Positions 19,354 to 27,293 of a stretch of 64,000 nucleotides of DNA are shown piece by piece. Every line of letters begins with the position of its first letter. Position 1 is the first letter of the stretch. This stretch comes from Motilibacter deserti (lineage in GTDB: Bacteria; Actinomycetota; Actinomycetes; Motilibacterales; Motilibacteraceae). A program made the position numbers and the translations under genes. Under the pieces are notes generated by a model, which made no database searches, was not told the origin of the DNA, and saw only the letters and a list, made by a program, of their open reading frames with translations. Location: the NCBI RefSeq assembly GCF_011250635.1, contig NZ_JAANNP010000003.1:204121-268120 (forward strand). Direction: 5' to 3'.

Positions 19354-19379
19354 CGCTGATCATGCACATGTGGCGAGTT
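19354..19379. repeat. Left arm of a perfect 26-bp inverted repeat flanking the AbiEi-like gene
   Basis: Its central 20 nt, TGATCATGCACATGTGGCGA, recur in reverse complement at 20372-20397, and all 26 positions match. The 12 bp inside this arm (TGTCTATAGACC) are a degraded version of the TATCCACAGC inside the other arm. A C-rich flank (CCCCACCCT) on the outside is also shared. Confidence 0.85.
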
Positions 19380-19395
19380 GTCTATAGACCACGGG

Positions 19396-20313
19396 TCACC
19401 GCCAGTCGCTGGCCGGCCCGCGGGTAGGAGGCATGCCGAGCAGTTCGGCGACGACCTGCTCGAAGCCGGTGCCGCCGCCGAGCACGTGCTCCTTCGTGAC
19501 GACGGCGACGTCCCAGCCAGCCCTCCGCAACAGAGCGCGCCGCTCCTGGTCGGAAGCGCGGTCGTCCGCCGACGAGTGATGGGCCTCGCCGTCGTACTCG
19601 AGCGCCTTGCGCCTCGCCTTCCACCCCATGTCGAGACGGAAGCTGCGGTCCCCGATGCGTACGCAAATCTGCAGCTCGGGGGCCGGGAAGCCGGCGTCGT
19701 GCAGGCGCAGCCGGCAGCGTGACTCGCCCCACGACTCGCTGCCCGCGTCGGCAAGGACAAGCACTTCCCGCGCCTGCACCACGAAGGCGTGCTCCGCCCA
19801 GCGGACAATTCCCGCGCGCGCCTCGTCCAGGTCGAGTACGCCGGTGTGGGCCAGCGCGTCGAGCGCGCAGAGCGCGTCCGGTCGTGGCAGCCAGCGGGCG
19901 AGATCGATGCCGGTCCGCAGCGGCGAGGTCACGGCGACGCCGTCAAGCAGCCGGAGGTCGACGGGGGAGAGGTCTTGGACGAAGCACCTGATGCCACGGC
20001 GCCGGACGATCGTCGTTCCCCGAGGCACCGCGATGTCGAGACGGGGTGGGTCGTCGCGGCGGGCCGGGTCGCGGGTGTCGACGCCGTACAACCACGCGGC
20101 ACCTTCGCGGCAGAGCGCCGCACCGGCCGGCAGTGCCAGCGCGACGGCGGCGCATCGCAGCTCGAACGAGTCCGGTACGTCCGCCCCCACGTACACGCCG
20201 TCCAGCACGCGACGGACGAGCCGGGCAGAGACCAGCCCCCGGAGCTCGCCGGGCGTGAGGCCGGCAGCCAGCGCGGATCTGCGGGAGAAGGGGCGGTCGA
20301 GCAGAAGGGGCAT
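19396..20313 (-). CDS. AbiEi-like / DUF559 (very-short-patch-repair-endonuclease-like) protein
   Basis: The 305-residue protein has an N-terminal AbiEi antitoxin-type winged helix (FSRRSALAAGLTPGELRGLV, then GVYVGA), a central region typical of actinobacterial AbiEi/DUF559 proteins (TSPLRTGIDLARWLPRPDALCALDAL) and a C-terminal PD-(D/E)XK-like domain: ESRCRLRL, then RLDMGWKARRKALEYDGEAHH with D and E-x-D, ending RRAGWDVAVVTKEHV. Such proteins are abundant, often solitary and of unknown role; no toxin gene is adjacent. It sits alone inside a 1.04-kb unit bounded by a 26-bp inverted repeat, and its ATG is inside a perfect hairpin with no clear Shine-Dalgarno. Expression may be very low. Confidence 0.75.
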   Translation of the reverse strand: MPLLLDRPFSRRSALAAGLTPGELRGLVSARLVRRVLDGVYVGADVPDSFELRCAAVALALPAGAALCREGAAWLYGVDTRDPARRDDPPRLDIAVPRGTTIVRRRGIRCFVQDLSPVDLRLLDGVAVTSPLRTGIDLARWLPRPDALCALDALAHTGVLDLDEARAGIVRWAEHAFVVQAREVLVLADAGSESWGESRCRLRLHDAGFPAPELQICVRIGDRSFRLDMGWKARRKALEYDGEAHHSSADDRASDQERRALLRRAGWDVAVVTKEHVLGGGTGFEQVVAELLGMPPTRGPASDWR

Positions 20314-20341
20314 GGGGCCACGGTGGTGGCCCCATGCCCCT
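20306..20341 (-). promoter_or_regulatory. Perfect 16-bp hairpin covering the start codon of the AbiEi-like gene
   Basis: AGGGGCATGGGGCCAC pairs without mismatch with GTGGCCCCATGCCCCT around a 4-nt loop. The start codon of the minus-strand gene (20311-20313) lies inside one arm, so the mRNA would hide its own initiation site unless it is unfolded or transcription starts inside the hairpin. Confidence 0.65.
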
Positions 20342-20364
20342 GCAGAACGCCGTCCGCCGTCAGC

Positions 20365-20373
20365 TGTGGATAA
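20365..20373 (-). promoter_or_regulatory. DnaA-box-like 9-mer at the right inverted repeat
   Basis: Read on the minus strand this is TTATCCACA, identical to the classical DnaA box, and it overlaps the inner edge of the right repeat arm by 2 nt. A single box outside an origin may titrate DnaA or be coincidental. Confidence 0.4.
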
Positions 20374-20397
20374 CTCGCCACATGTGCATGATCAGCG
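20372..20397. repeat. Right arm of the 26-bp inverted repeat
   Basis: Exact reverse complement of 19354-19379. Together the arms enclose 1044 bp with one gene. On the outside lies an uninterrupted run of eight G followed by GA-rich sequence, so a target duplication cannot be recognised. Confidence 0.85.
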
Positions 20398-20422
20398 GGG
20401 GGGGAGGGAGGGTGGGGGAGGG

Positions 20423-21652
20423 TCAGCGCGAGAACTCGGCGAGCGCGCGCTCGGCCTCCTCCAGCCACGAGCGACGGGCCTCGATGGCCGACTCGGCGTC
20501 CGTGGCCTGCTTCTCCTTGCCGGCGGCGCGGGCCTTCTCGGCCTGGTCGGTCAGCTTGTCGATGGCTGCCCGCAGCTGCGTGACGGTGGCCTCGGCGCGG
20601 GCGCGCGCCTCGGGGTTGGTCCGCCTCCACTCGTCCTCTTCGGCGGCGCGCACGGCGTCCTCGACCCGGCGCAGCCGGCCCTCGACGCGGTCACGGTCGC
20701 CGCGCGGGACGTGGCCGACCGCCTCCCACTTCTCGGAGATGGCGCGGAGCGCACGGCGCGCAGCCCGGTGGTCGGTGATCGGGAGCAGCTGCTCGGCCTC
20801 GGCGGCGATCGCCTCCTTGGCCTCGAGGTTGGCCCGCTGGTCCGAGTCACGCTCGGACATCACCGCGTTGCGGGCGCTGAAGAAGGCGTCCTGTGCGGCG
20901 CGGAAGCGCGTCCACAGCGCCTCCTCGTCGTCGCGGCCGGCCCGGCCGGCGGCCTTCCACTGCGACATGAGGTCACGGAAGCGGCCGGCCGTCGGGCCCC
21001 ACTCGGTGGACTCGGAGAGCTCCTCGGCCTGCTTGACCAGGGCCTCCTTGCGCACCTTGGCCTCGGCCCGCTCGGCGTCGAGGGCCGCGAAGTGCTGGCG
21101 GCGGTTGCGGTCGAAGGTGGACCGCGCCCCGCTGAAGCGCTTCCACAGCTCGTCGTCGGTCTTGCGGTCGAGCCGCGGCGCGGCCTTCCACTCGTCGAGC
21201 AGCGTGCGGAACCTCTCGCCCGTGGCCTTCCACGCCGTCGCCTCGGCCAGGGACTCGGCCTCGGTGACGATGTGCTCCTTCGTCTCACGGGCCTCGTCGC
21301 GCGCCTTCGCGCGGGCGGCGTCGGACTCGGCCCGGCGCTGCTCGGCGAGCGAGGAGAGCGAGTCGAGCCGGCCGCTGAGGGCGTCGAGGTCACCGACGGC
21401 GTTGGCCGTGGCGATCGCGATGCGCAGCCGCTCGATCGAGGAGCCCGCGTCCTTGGGGCCCAGCTCGGCCTTGCGGACCCGCTGCTCGAGCAGCGCGACC
21501 TCCGCCACCAGCGCGTCGTACTTGCGGGCGAAGTAGGCGAGGGCCTCGTCGGGCGTGGCACCGGGGTAGGAGCCGACCGGGCGCTCCACCTCCCCGACAC
21601 GCACATAGACGGTGCCGTCCTCGGCCACCCGGCCGAAGTCGCTGGTTGTCAT
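20423..21652 (-). CDS. DUF349 domain protein, helical repeat
   Basis: A 409-residue soluble, almost entirely helical, highly charged protein. After an N-terminal segment (VAEDGTVYVRVGEVERPVGSYPGATPDEALAYFARKYDAL) come three to four DUF349 repeats recognisable by the recurring pattern W-K-A-x3-G/A-R-x3-D-D-E-L-W-x-R-F (for example DELWKRFSGARSTF, EEALWTRFRAAQDAF, KWEAVGHVPRGDRDRVEGRL). The family is widespread in actinomycetes and has no established function. It begins 5 bp after the cyclophilin gene and is expected to share its transcript. Confidence 0.88.
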   Translation of the reverse strand: MTTSDFGRVAEDGTVYVRVGEVERPVGSYPGATPDEALAYFARKYDALVAEVALLEQRVRKAELGPKDAGSSIERLRIAIATANAVGDLDALSGRLDSLSSLAEQRRAESDAARAKARDEARETKEHIVTEAESLAEATAWKATGERFRTLLDEWKAAPRLDRKTDDELWKRFSGARSTFDRNRRQHFAALDAERAEAKVRKEALVKQAEELSESTEWGPTAGRFRDLMSQWKAAGRAGRDDEEALWTRFRAAQDAFFSARNAVMSERDSDQRANLEAKEAIAAEAEQLLPITDHRAARRALRAISEKWEAVGHVPRGDRDRVEGRLRRVEDAVRAAEEDEWRRTNPEARARAEATVTQLRAAIDKLTDQAEKARAAGKEKQATDAESAIEARRSWLEEAERALAEFSR

Positions 21653-21657
21653 GGGAG

Positions 21658-22485
21658 TCAGCCCCCTGCCTTGGCGACGGTGACGGTGTTGAGGGTGACG
21701 GGCTGGTTCGGCTTGCCGTCGCCACCGCTGTCGTCACCGGCGGCCGCGACCTTCTCGAGGATGTCGAGGCCCTTGGTGATCTTGCCGAAGACGGAGTAGT
21801 TCGGCGGGAGCTGCGTGTCCTTGTAGACCAGGAAGAACTGGCTGCCGTTGGTGCCCGCGCCGCTGTTGGCCATGGCGACGGTGCCGGCCGGGTAGTTCGC
21901 GGCCCCGTCCTTCGGCAGGTTCTCGTCCTGGAACTGGTAGCCCGGCCCGCCGGTGCCCGTGCCCGTGGGGTCGCCGCACTGGAGGACGAAGATGCCGCTC
22001 GTCGTGAGGCGGTGGCAGGACGTGCCGTCGAAGTACTTCTCCCCGGCCAGGAAGGCGAAGGAGTTGACGGTGTGCGGCGCCTTCGCGCCGTCCAGCGTGA
22101 GCTCGATGGTGCCGCAGTTGGTGTCGAGAGTGGCGGTGTAGTCCGCCTTCTCGACCGTGAGCTCGGGCTCCTTGTCGAAGCTCGGAGCATTCAGGCTGCC
22201 GGCGGCGCTCGTCGCCGTGCAGCCGGCGACGACCGGCGCGGCGGGAGTGGCCTCGGCGGAGGCGGTGGTGTCGGGCGCGGCGGCCGGGGTGTCGAGCGTG
22301 TCGTCGTCGTTGTTCAGGATGAACGAGAGCACGGCCACGCCGGCGATGACGGCGACTACTGCGACGACGGCGGCGATCACCTGGGTCCGCTGGCGGCGTC
22401 GCCGCCGAGCCTCGGCCCGGCGGGCCTGCTGGCGGACGTAGCGCTCGCGCGCCAGCTGACGCTCCCTCTTGTTGCTGGCGGCCAA
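21658..22485 (-). CDS. Membrane-anchored cyclophilin-type peptidyl-prolyl cis-trans isomerase
   Basis: The 275-residue protein starts with a very basic cytoplasmic stretch (RRRRRQRTQ), one transmembrane helix (VIAAVVAVVAVIAGVAVLSFIL), an Ala/Thr-rich linker and an extracytoplasmic cyclophilin domain: GTIELTLDGAKAPHTVNSFAFLA, FDGTSCHRLTTSGIFVLQCGDP, AMANSGAGTNGSQFFL and SVFGKITKGLDIL. In the F-x-x-Q-x-G-D motif V and L flank the Gln normally, so the active site appears conserved apart from H/R substitutions typical of bacterial forms. Likely assists folding of exported proteins. Divergent from the MBL-hisS-aspS operon. Confidence 0.9.
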   Translation of the reverse strand: MAASNKRERQLARERYVRQQARRAEARRRRRQRTQVIAAVVAVVAVIAGVAVLSFILNNDDDTLDTPAAAPDTTASAEATPAAPVVAGCTATSAAGSLNAPSFDKEPELTVEKADYTATLDTNCGTIELTLDGAKAPHTVNSFAFLAGEKYFDGTSCHRLTTSGIFVLQCGDPTGTGTGGPGYQFQDENLPKDGAANYPAGTVAMANSGAGTNGSQFFLVYKDTQLPPNYSVFGKITKGLDILEKVAAAGDDSGGDGKPNQPVTLNTVTVAKAGG

Positions 22486-22719
22486 GGCCGGCCCTCCTCG
22501 CGCCTCACGGCGTTACACCTGACGGATGACGGGCACAGTCTAGGCAGCCCCGCCCCTTCCGCACCGGCCGTCCCCGCACCCGGCGTGGTCGCGAGGTAGT
22601 CTCGGCGCGCCCGCCGTCGTTCCCGACGTCCGTCGCCGCGGGAGCCCGGACCGAGGAACGCGCCGCCCGGGCGGCCGCGACGGACGGCTCTCGAGACACT
22701 GTGGAAGCGGAGGACGCCA

Positions 22720-23394
22720 GTGCTGGTCGCCGCACTCCCGGCTGCGGCCTTCGGCACGAACTGCTGGGTCCTCGCGCCGGGCCCCGGGGAGGAGTGCGTC
22801 GTCGTCGACCCCGGCATCGGCGTCGTCCCCGGGCTGGACGAGCTGCTCGCGCAGCACCGGCTGCGGCCCGCGGCGGTGCTCCTGACCCACGGTCACATCG
22901 ACCACGTCTTCTCCGTCGTCCCGGTCTGTCATGCGCGCGGCGTCTCGGCCTACCTGCACGATGACGACGGCTTCCTGCTGCGCGACCCGCTCGCCACGAT
23001 GAGCCCGCAGACCCGCGCGGCGTTCACCGCCGCCGGGCTGGAGTGGACCGAGCCGGAGGACGTACGCCCGCTCGAGGACGGCGCGGAGCTCGAGGTCGCG
23101 GGCCTGCGCCTGCGCGTCGACTCCGCTCCTGGGCACACGCCGGGGTCGGTGCTCTTCGGGCTCGCCGAGGACGGGCGCCCCACCTACCTCACGGGCGACG
23201 TGCTGTTCGCCGGCTCGATCGGCCGCACCGACCTGGCCCGGGGGAGCGCCGCGGACATGCGCCGCAGCCTGGAGACGAAGATCCTCCCGCTGCCCGACGA
23301 GACCCGGGTGCTGCCCGGGCACGGGCCGGAGACCACCATCGGCGCGGAGCGCGCGTCGAACCCGTTCCTGCTCGACCTCGCGGAAGTGCGCTGA
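22720..23394 (+). CDS. Metallo-beta-lactamase fold hydrolase (glyoxalase II-like)
   Basis: The 224-residue protein has the metal-binding motif THGHIDH (family THxHxDH), the later ligands in APGHTPGS and [16 protein letters not shown], and the terminal His in LPGHGPET. This pattern and length match the small glyoxalase II-like hydrolases located before hisS in many actinomycetes; the substrate, probably a thioester, is not determined by sequence. The stop codon is 1 bp before the hisS ATG, so the genes are coupled. Confidence 0.88.
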   Translation: MLVAALPAAAFGTNCWVLAPGPGEECVVVDPGIGVVPGLDELLAQHRLRPAAVLLTHGHIDHVFSVVPVCHARGVSAYLHDDDGFLLRDPLATMSPQTRAAFTAAGLEWTEPEDVRPLEDGAELEVAGLRLRVDSAPGHTPGSVLFGLAEDGRPTYLTGDVLFAGSIGRTDLARGSAADMRRSLETKILPLPDETRVLPGHGPETTIGAERASNPFLLDLAEVR

Positions 23395-23395
23395 C

Positions 23396-24694
23396 ATGGC
23401 CGGCTCCTCGACGTTCCAGGCCCCCAAGGGGGTCGCGGAGTACGTCCCCCCCGACTCGAACGCCTGGCTCGCCGTGCGCGACGCGCTCAGCGCGCCCGCC
23501 CGCCGCGCCGGCTACGGCTACGTCGAGCTCCCGGTCTTCGAGGACACCGGCCTCTTCGTCCGTGGCGTCGGCGAGTCAACCGACGTGGTGAGCAAGGAGA
23601 TGTACACCTTCGAGGACCGCGGCGGCCGCTCCATCACGCTGCGCCCCGAGGGCACGGCGGGCGTGATGCGCGCGGTCATCGAGCACGGCCTCGACCGCGG
23701 TCAGCTGCCCGTGAAGCTCTGGTACGCCGGGCAGTTCTTCCGCGCGGAGCGGCCGCAGGCCGGGCGCTACCGCCAGTTCTCACAGGTCGGCGTGGAGGCG
23801 ATCGGCACCGACGACCCTGCGCTGGACGCCGAGGTGGTCGCGATCGCCGACGAGGGCTTCCGCTCGCTCGGCCTTTCCGGCTACCGGCTCGAGCTCACGT
23901 CGCTGGGATGTGCGCAGTGCCGGCCCGCCTACCGCGAGCGCCTGCAGGAGTTCCTCAGCGCGCTCGACCTCGACGAGGCGACCCGGGCCCGTGCGGCGCT
24001 GAACCCGCTGCGCGTGCTCGACGACAAGCGCGAGGAGGTCCGCCGCCAGCTCGTCGACGCGCCGCTGATGCTGGACAACCTTTGCGCCGAGGACGCAGCG
24101 CACTTCAGCGAAGTGCGCGTCCACCTCGACGCGCTCGGCGTCGGCTACGACATCAACCCCCGCATGGTCCGCGGCCTGGACTACTACACCCGCACGACCT
24201 TCGAGTTCGTGCACCCCGGCCTCGGCGCCCAGTCCGGCATCGGCGGCGGCGGCCGCTACGACGGCCTGATGGAGTCCCTCGGCGGCCAGGCCCTGTCGGG
24301 CATCGGCTTCGGGCTCGGCGTGGACCGCGCGCTGCTGGCTTGCCGCGTCGAGGGCCTGATGCCGGCCGACGAGTCCCGCTGCGACGTCTACCTGGTGCCC
24401 CTCGGCGCGACCGCCAAGGCGCGGCTGGTCACGGTCGCCGGCGCGTTGCGAAAGGGCGGCGTCCGGGTGGACATGGCGTACGGCGACCGCGGCATGAAGG
24501 GCGCCATGAAGGGCGCGGACCGGAGTGGCGCCGCCTACGCCGTCGTCCTCGGCGAGCGCGACCTCGACGCGGGCTCCGCGCAGGTCAAGGACCTGCGCTC
24601 CGGCGAGCAGGCCGCCGTCCCGCTCGACAGCCTGACGAACCACCTGACCGAAGCCGTCGCACAAGCACACGTCCCGCAGGGAGAGCCCCAGTGA
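23396..24694 (+). CDS. hisS: Histidyl-tRNA synthetase
   Basis: Class II aminoacyl-tRNA synthetase. The 432-residue protein shows [13 protein letters not shown] at the start, motif 1 region [11 protein letters not shown], motif 2 [20 protein letters not shown], the HisRS signatures [10 protein letters not shown] and GGGGRYDGL, and motif 3 [13 protein letters not shown], followed by the C-terminal anticodon-binding domain. The GTGA overlap with aspS at 24691 and the 1-bp gap to the upstream hydrolase make a three-gene operon. Confidence 0.97.
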   Translation: MAGSSTFQAPKGVAEYVPPDSNAWLAVRDALSAPARRAGYGYVELPVFEDTGLFVRGVGESTDVVSKEMYTFEDRGGRSITLRPEGTAGVMRAVIEHGLDRGQLPVKLWYAGQFFRAERPQAGRYRQFSQVGVEAIGTDDPALDAEVVAIADEGFRSLGLSGYRLELTSLGCAQCRPAYRERLQEFLSALDLDEATRARAALNPLRVLDDKREEVRRQLVDAPLMLDNLCAEDAAHFSEVRVHLDALGVGYDINPRMVRGLDYYTRTTFEFVHPGLGAQSGIGGGGRYDGLMESLGGQALSGIGFGLGVDRALLACRVEGLMPADESRCDVYLVPLGATAKARLVTVAGALRKGGVRVDMAYGDRGMKGAMKGADRSGAAYAVVLGERDLDAGSAQVKDLRSGEQAAVPLDSLTNHLTEAVAQAHVPQGEPQ

Positions 24695-26421
24695 TCCGCA
24701 CGACCGAAGCAGGCACGCTGCGCGCCGAGCACGCCGGCCAGCCCGTGGTGCTCGCCGGATGGGTCGCGCGCCGTCGCGACCACGGGGGCGTCGCGTTCCT
24801 CGACCTGCGCGACGCGTCCGGCATCGTCCAGGTCGTCGTCCGCGAGTCCGACGTCGCGCACGACCTGCGGGCGGAGTACTGCGTCAAGGTCACGGGAGAG
24901 GTCCGCACCCGCCCCGAGGGCAACGAGAACACCGAGATCCCGACCGGCGCCGTCGAGGTCGTCGCGTCCGAGGTCGAGGTGCTGAGCGAGGCGGCTCCGC
25001 TGCCGTTCCAGCTGGACCAGCAGGAGGTCAACGAGGAGACGCGGCTGCGCTACCGCTACCTCGACCTGCGCCGTGAAGGCCCCGCCCGCGCGCTGCGCAT
25101 GCGCAGCGAGGTCAGCCGGATCGCGCGCAACGTCCTGGCCGAGCGCAACTTCGTCGAAATCGAGACCCCGACCCTGACGCGCTCCACCCCTGAGGGGGCA
25201 CGCGACTTCCTGGTCCCCGTACGCCTGCAGCCTGGTTCCTGGTATGCGCTTCCGCAGTCGCCGCAGCTCTTCAAGCAGCTGCTCATGGTCGCCGGCATGG
25301 AGCGCTACTACCAGATCGCCCGCTGCTACCGCGACGAGGACTTCCGGGCCGACCGGCAGCCGGAGTTCACCCAGCTCGACATCGAGATGAGCTTCGTCGA
25401 GCAGGAGGACGTGATCGAGCTCGGCGAGGCCGTGATCCGGGCGATCTGGCAGGGCGTGCTCGGCCACGACATCGGCGAGGTGCCGCGCATGACCTACGCC
25501 GAGGCGATGACGCGCTACGGCTCGGACAAGCCGGACCTGCGCTTCGGCAATGAGCTCGTCGACCTGACCGGCTACTTCAAGGACACGCCGTTCCGCGTCT
25601 TCCAGGCCCCGCACGTCGGTGCCGTCGTGATGCCGGGAGGCGCCGCCCAGCCGCGCAAGACGTTCGACGCGTGGCAGGAGTGGGCGAAGCAACGCGGCGC
25701 GCGCGGCCTCGCCTACGTCACCTTCGGCCAGGACGGGGAGCTCGGCGGCCCCGTCGCCAAGAACCTCTCGGAGCAGGAGCGCGCCGGCCTGCGGGAGGCG
25801 GTCGGCGCCCAGCCGGGCGACTGCGCGTTCTTCGCGGCTGGCGAGCGCAACAGCGCGCTGGCCCTGCTCGGCGCGACGCGGCTCGAGGTCGGCAAGCGGA
25901 CCGGCCAGATCGACGAGTCCGCGTGGTCCTTCCTCTGGATCGTCGACGCGCCGATGTTCGAGCAGACCGAGGAGGGCGGCTGGACCTCACTGCACCACCC
26001 GTTCACCTCGCCGAAGGCCGAGTGGCTCGACCGGCTGGAGGAGGCCCCGGGCGAGGCGCTCGCCTACGCGTACGACATGGTCTGCAACGGCAACGAGATC
26101 GGCGGCGGCTCGATCCGTATCCACCGCGGCGACGTCCAGCGCCGCGTCTTCACGCTGCTCGGCATCTCCGACGAGGAGGCGGCGGACAAGTTCGGCTTCC
26201 TGCTCGACGCGTTCGCGTTCGGCCCGCCTCCGCACGGCGGCATCGCCTACGGCTGGGACCGCATCTGCATGCTCCTCGCCGGGGTGGACTCGTTGCGCGA
26301 CGTCATCGCCTTCCCGAAGACCGGGGCGGGCTACGACCCGCTCACCGGCGCGCCGACCCCGATCACGCCGCAGCAGCGCAAGGAGGCCGGCGTCGACGCC
26401 GTGCCGGAGCCGAAGGGGTAG
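24691..26421 (+). CDS. aspS: Aspartyl-tRNA synthetase
   Basis: Class IIb synthetase of the bacterial type, 576 residues. The N-terminal OB fold ([23 protein letters not shown]) binds the anticodon; the catalytic core has [20 protein letters not shown], motif 2 [18 protein letters not shown] and motif 3 GGIAYGWDR, with the bacterial GAD insertion between (about residues 310-420). Whether it discriminates against tRNA-Asn cannot be told here. GTG 24691 overlaps the hisS stop. Confidence 0.97.
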   Translation: MIRTTEAGTLRAEHAGQPVVLAGWVARRRDHGGVAFLDLRDASGIVQVVVRESDVAHDLRAEYCVKVTGEVRTRPEGNENTEIPTGAVEVVASEVEVLSEAAPLPFQLDQQEVNEETRLRYRYLDLRREGPARALRMRSEVSRIARNVLAERNFVEIETPTLTRSTPEGARDFLVPVRLQPGSWYALPQSPQLFKQLLMVAGMERYYQIARCYRDEDFRADRQPEFTQLDIEMSFVEQEDVIELGEAVIRAIWQGVLGHDIGEVPRMTYAEAMTRYGSDKPDLRFGNELVDLTGYFKDTPFRVFQAPHVGAVVMPGGAAQPRKTFDAWQEWAKQRGARGLAYVTFGQDGELGGPVAKNLSEQERAGLREAVGAQPGDCAFFAAGERNSALALLGATRLEVGKRTGQIDESAWSFLWIVDAPMFEQTEEGGWTSLHHPFTSPKAEWLDRLEEAPGEALAYAYDMVCNGNEIGGGSIRIHRGDVQRRVFTLLGISDEEAADKFGFLLDAFAFGPPPHGGIAYGWDRICMLLAGVDSLRDVIAFPKTGAGYDPLTGAPTPITPQQRKEAGVDAVPEPKG

Positions 26422-26570
26422 CCGCCGGCCCCGCATCGAGGTGTGGATCCTCGGCGCGGGGGCTATACCCTCCAGTCAGTACCAACGGTCGAGACACGGC
26501 CTGGCCGCCGACCCGGCGGCCTGCTAGCTCCTCCCTCCTAGCCGCCCGTCCGCGGGCTGAGGGGACCGTG

Positions 26571-27293
26571 GTGACCGAGCCTTCGCAGTTGGCCGACGAG
26601 CTCACCGGTGTGTTCGCCCGGATGTCGGGCCTGCTGATGACCGAGGAGACGGTCCAGACCGCGCTCCGCCTGGTGACGTCGCTCGCGGTCGAGGCGGTTC
26701 CCGGTGCGTCGGGCTGCGGTGTGTCCCTCATGGGAGCGCGTGGCGAGCGCTCGTCGTGGGCGGCCACCGACGAGTTCGTCGAGCAGGCCGACGCGGTGCA
26801 GTACGAGCTCGACGAAGGGCCGTGCCTCGCCGCGTGGGCGGGACGGATGCTCGTGCGGGTGGACGACACGGCGGGCGAGGGCCGGTGGCCGCGCTGGGCC
26901 GGGCGCGCGGTCCAGCTGGGGCTGCAGTCCTCGCTCAGCGCACCGCTGGTGGCCGGGGACCAGGGGCTGGGCGCGCTCAAGGTGTACGCCCGGGAGCCGA
27001 AGGCCTTCGACGCGCACGCCGAGCGCATGCTCGTGCTGTTCTCCGCGCAGGCCGCCATCCTCGTGGCCAACATGCAGGCCTACGACTCGGCGCAACGGCT
27101 GTCCGAGCAGCTGAAGGAGGCGCTGCGGACGCGGGATGTGATCGGTCAGGCGAAAGGCGTCCTCATCGCCGCGCGCGGCGTCGACGAGGAGACCGCCTTC
27201 GCCCTGCTGGCCGCGACGTCCCAGCGGGAGAACCGGAAGCTGCACGACGTGGCCCGGGCCCTGGTGGAGACCTACACCCGCCGCCGCCGGTGA
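26571..27293 (+). CDS. GAF-ANTAR domain protein, putative RNA-binding antiterminator
   Basis: The 240-residue protein has an N-terminal GAF sensor domain (LRLVTSLAVEAVPGASGCGVSLMG ... GLQSSLSAPLVAGDQGLGALKVYA) and a C-terminal ANTAR domain (LREALRTR-like LKEALRTRDVIGQAKGVLIAARGVD), the module that binds paired hairpins in nascent RNA and prevents termination. The GTG at 26571 is favoured over 26568 because GAGGGG at 26560-26565 gives better spacing. A hairpin with GGCCGCCG/CGGCGGCC arms lies at 26503-26521 in its leader. It overlaps the phosphatase gene downstream by 4 nt. Confidence 0.88.
   Translation: MTEPSQLADELTGVFARMSGLLMTEETVQTALRLVTSLAVEAVPGASGCGVSLMGARGERSSWAATDEFVEQADAVQYELDEGPCLAAWAGRMLVRVDDTAGEGRWPRWAGRAVQLGLQSSLSAPLVAGDQGLGALKVYAREPKAFDAHAERMLVLFSAQAAILVANMQAYDSAQRLSEQLKEALRTRDVIGQAKGVLIAARGVDEETAFALLAATSQRENRKLHDVARALVETYTRRRR

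Noticed and set aside
17130-19808. An 892-residue minus-strand frame
   Set aside because: Antisense to rel, which is certain; biased composition without motifs.
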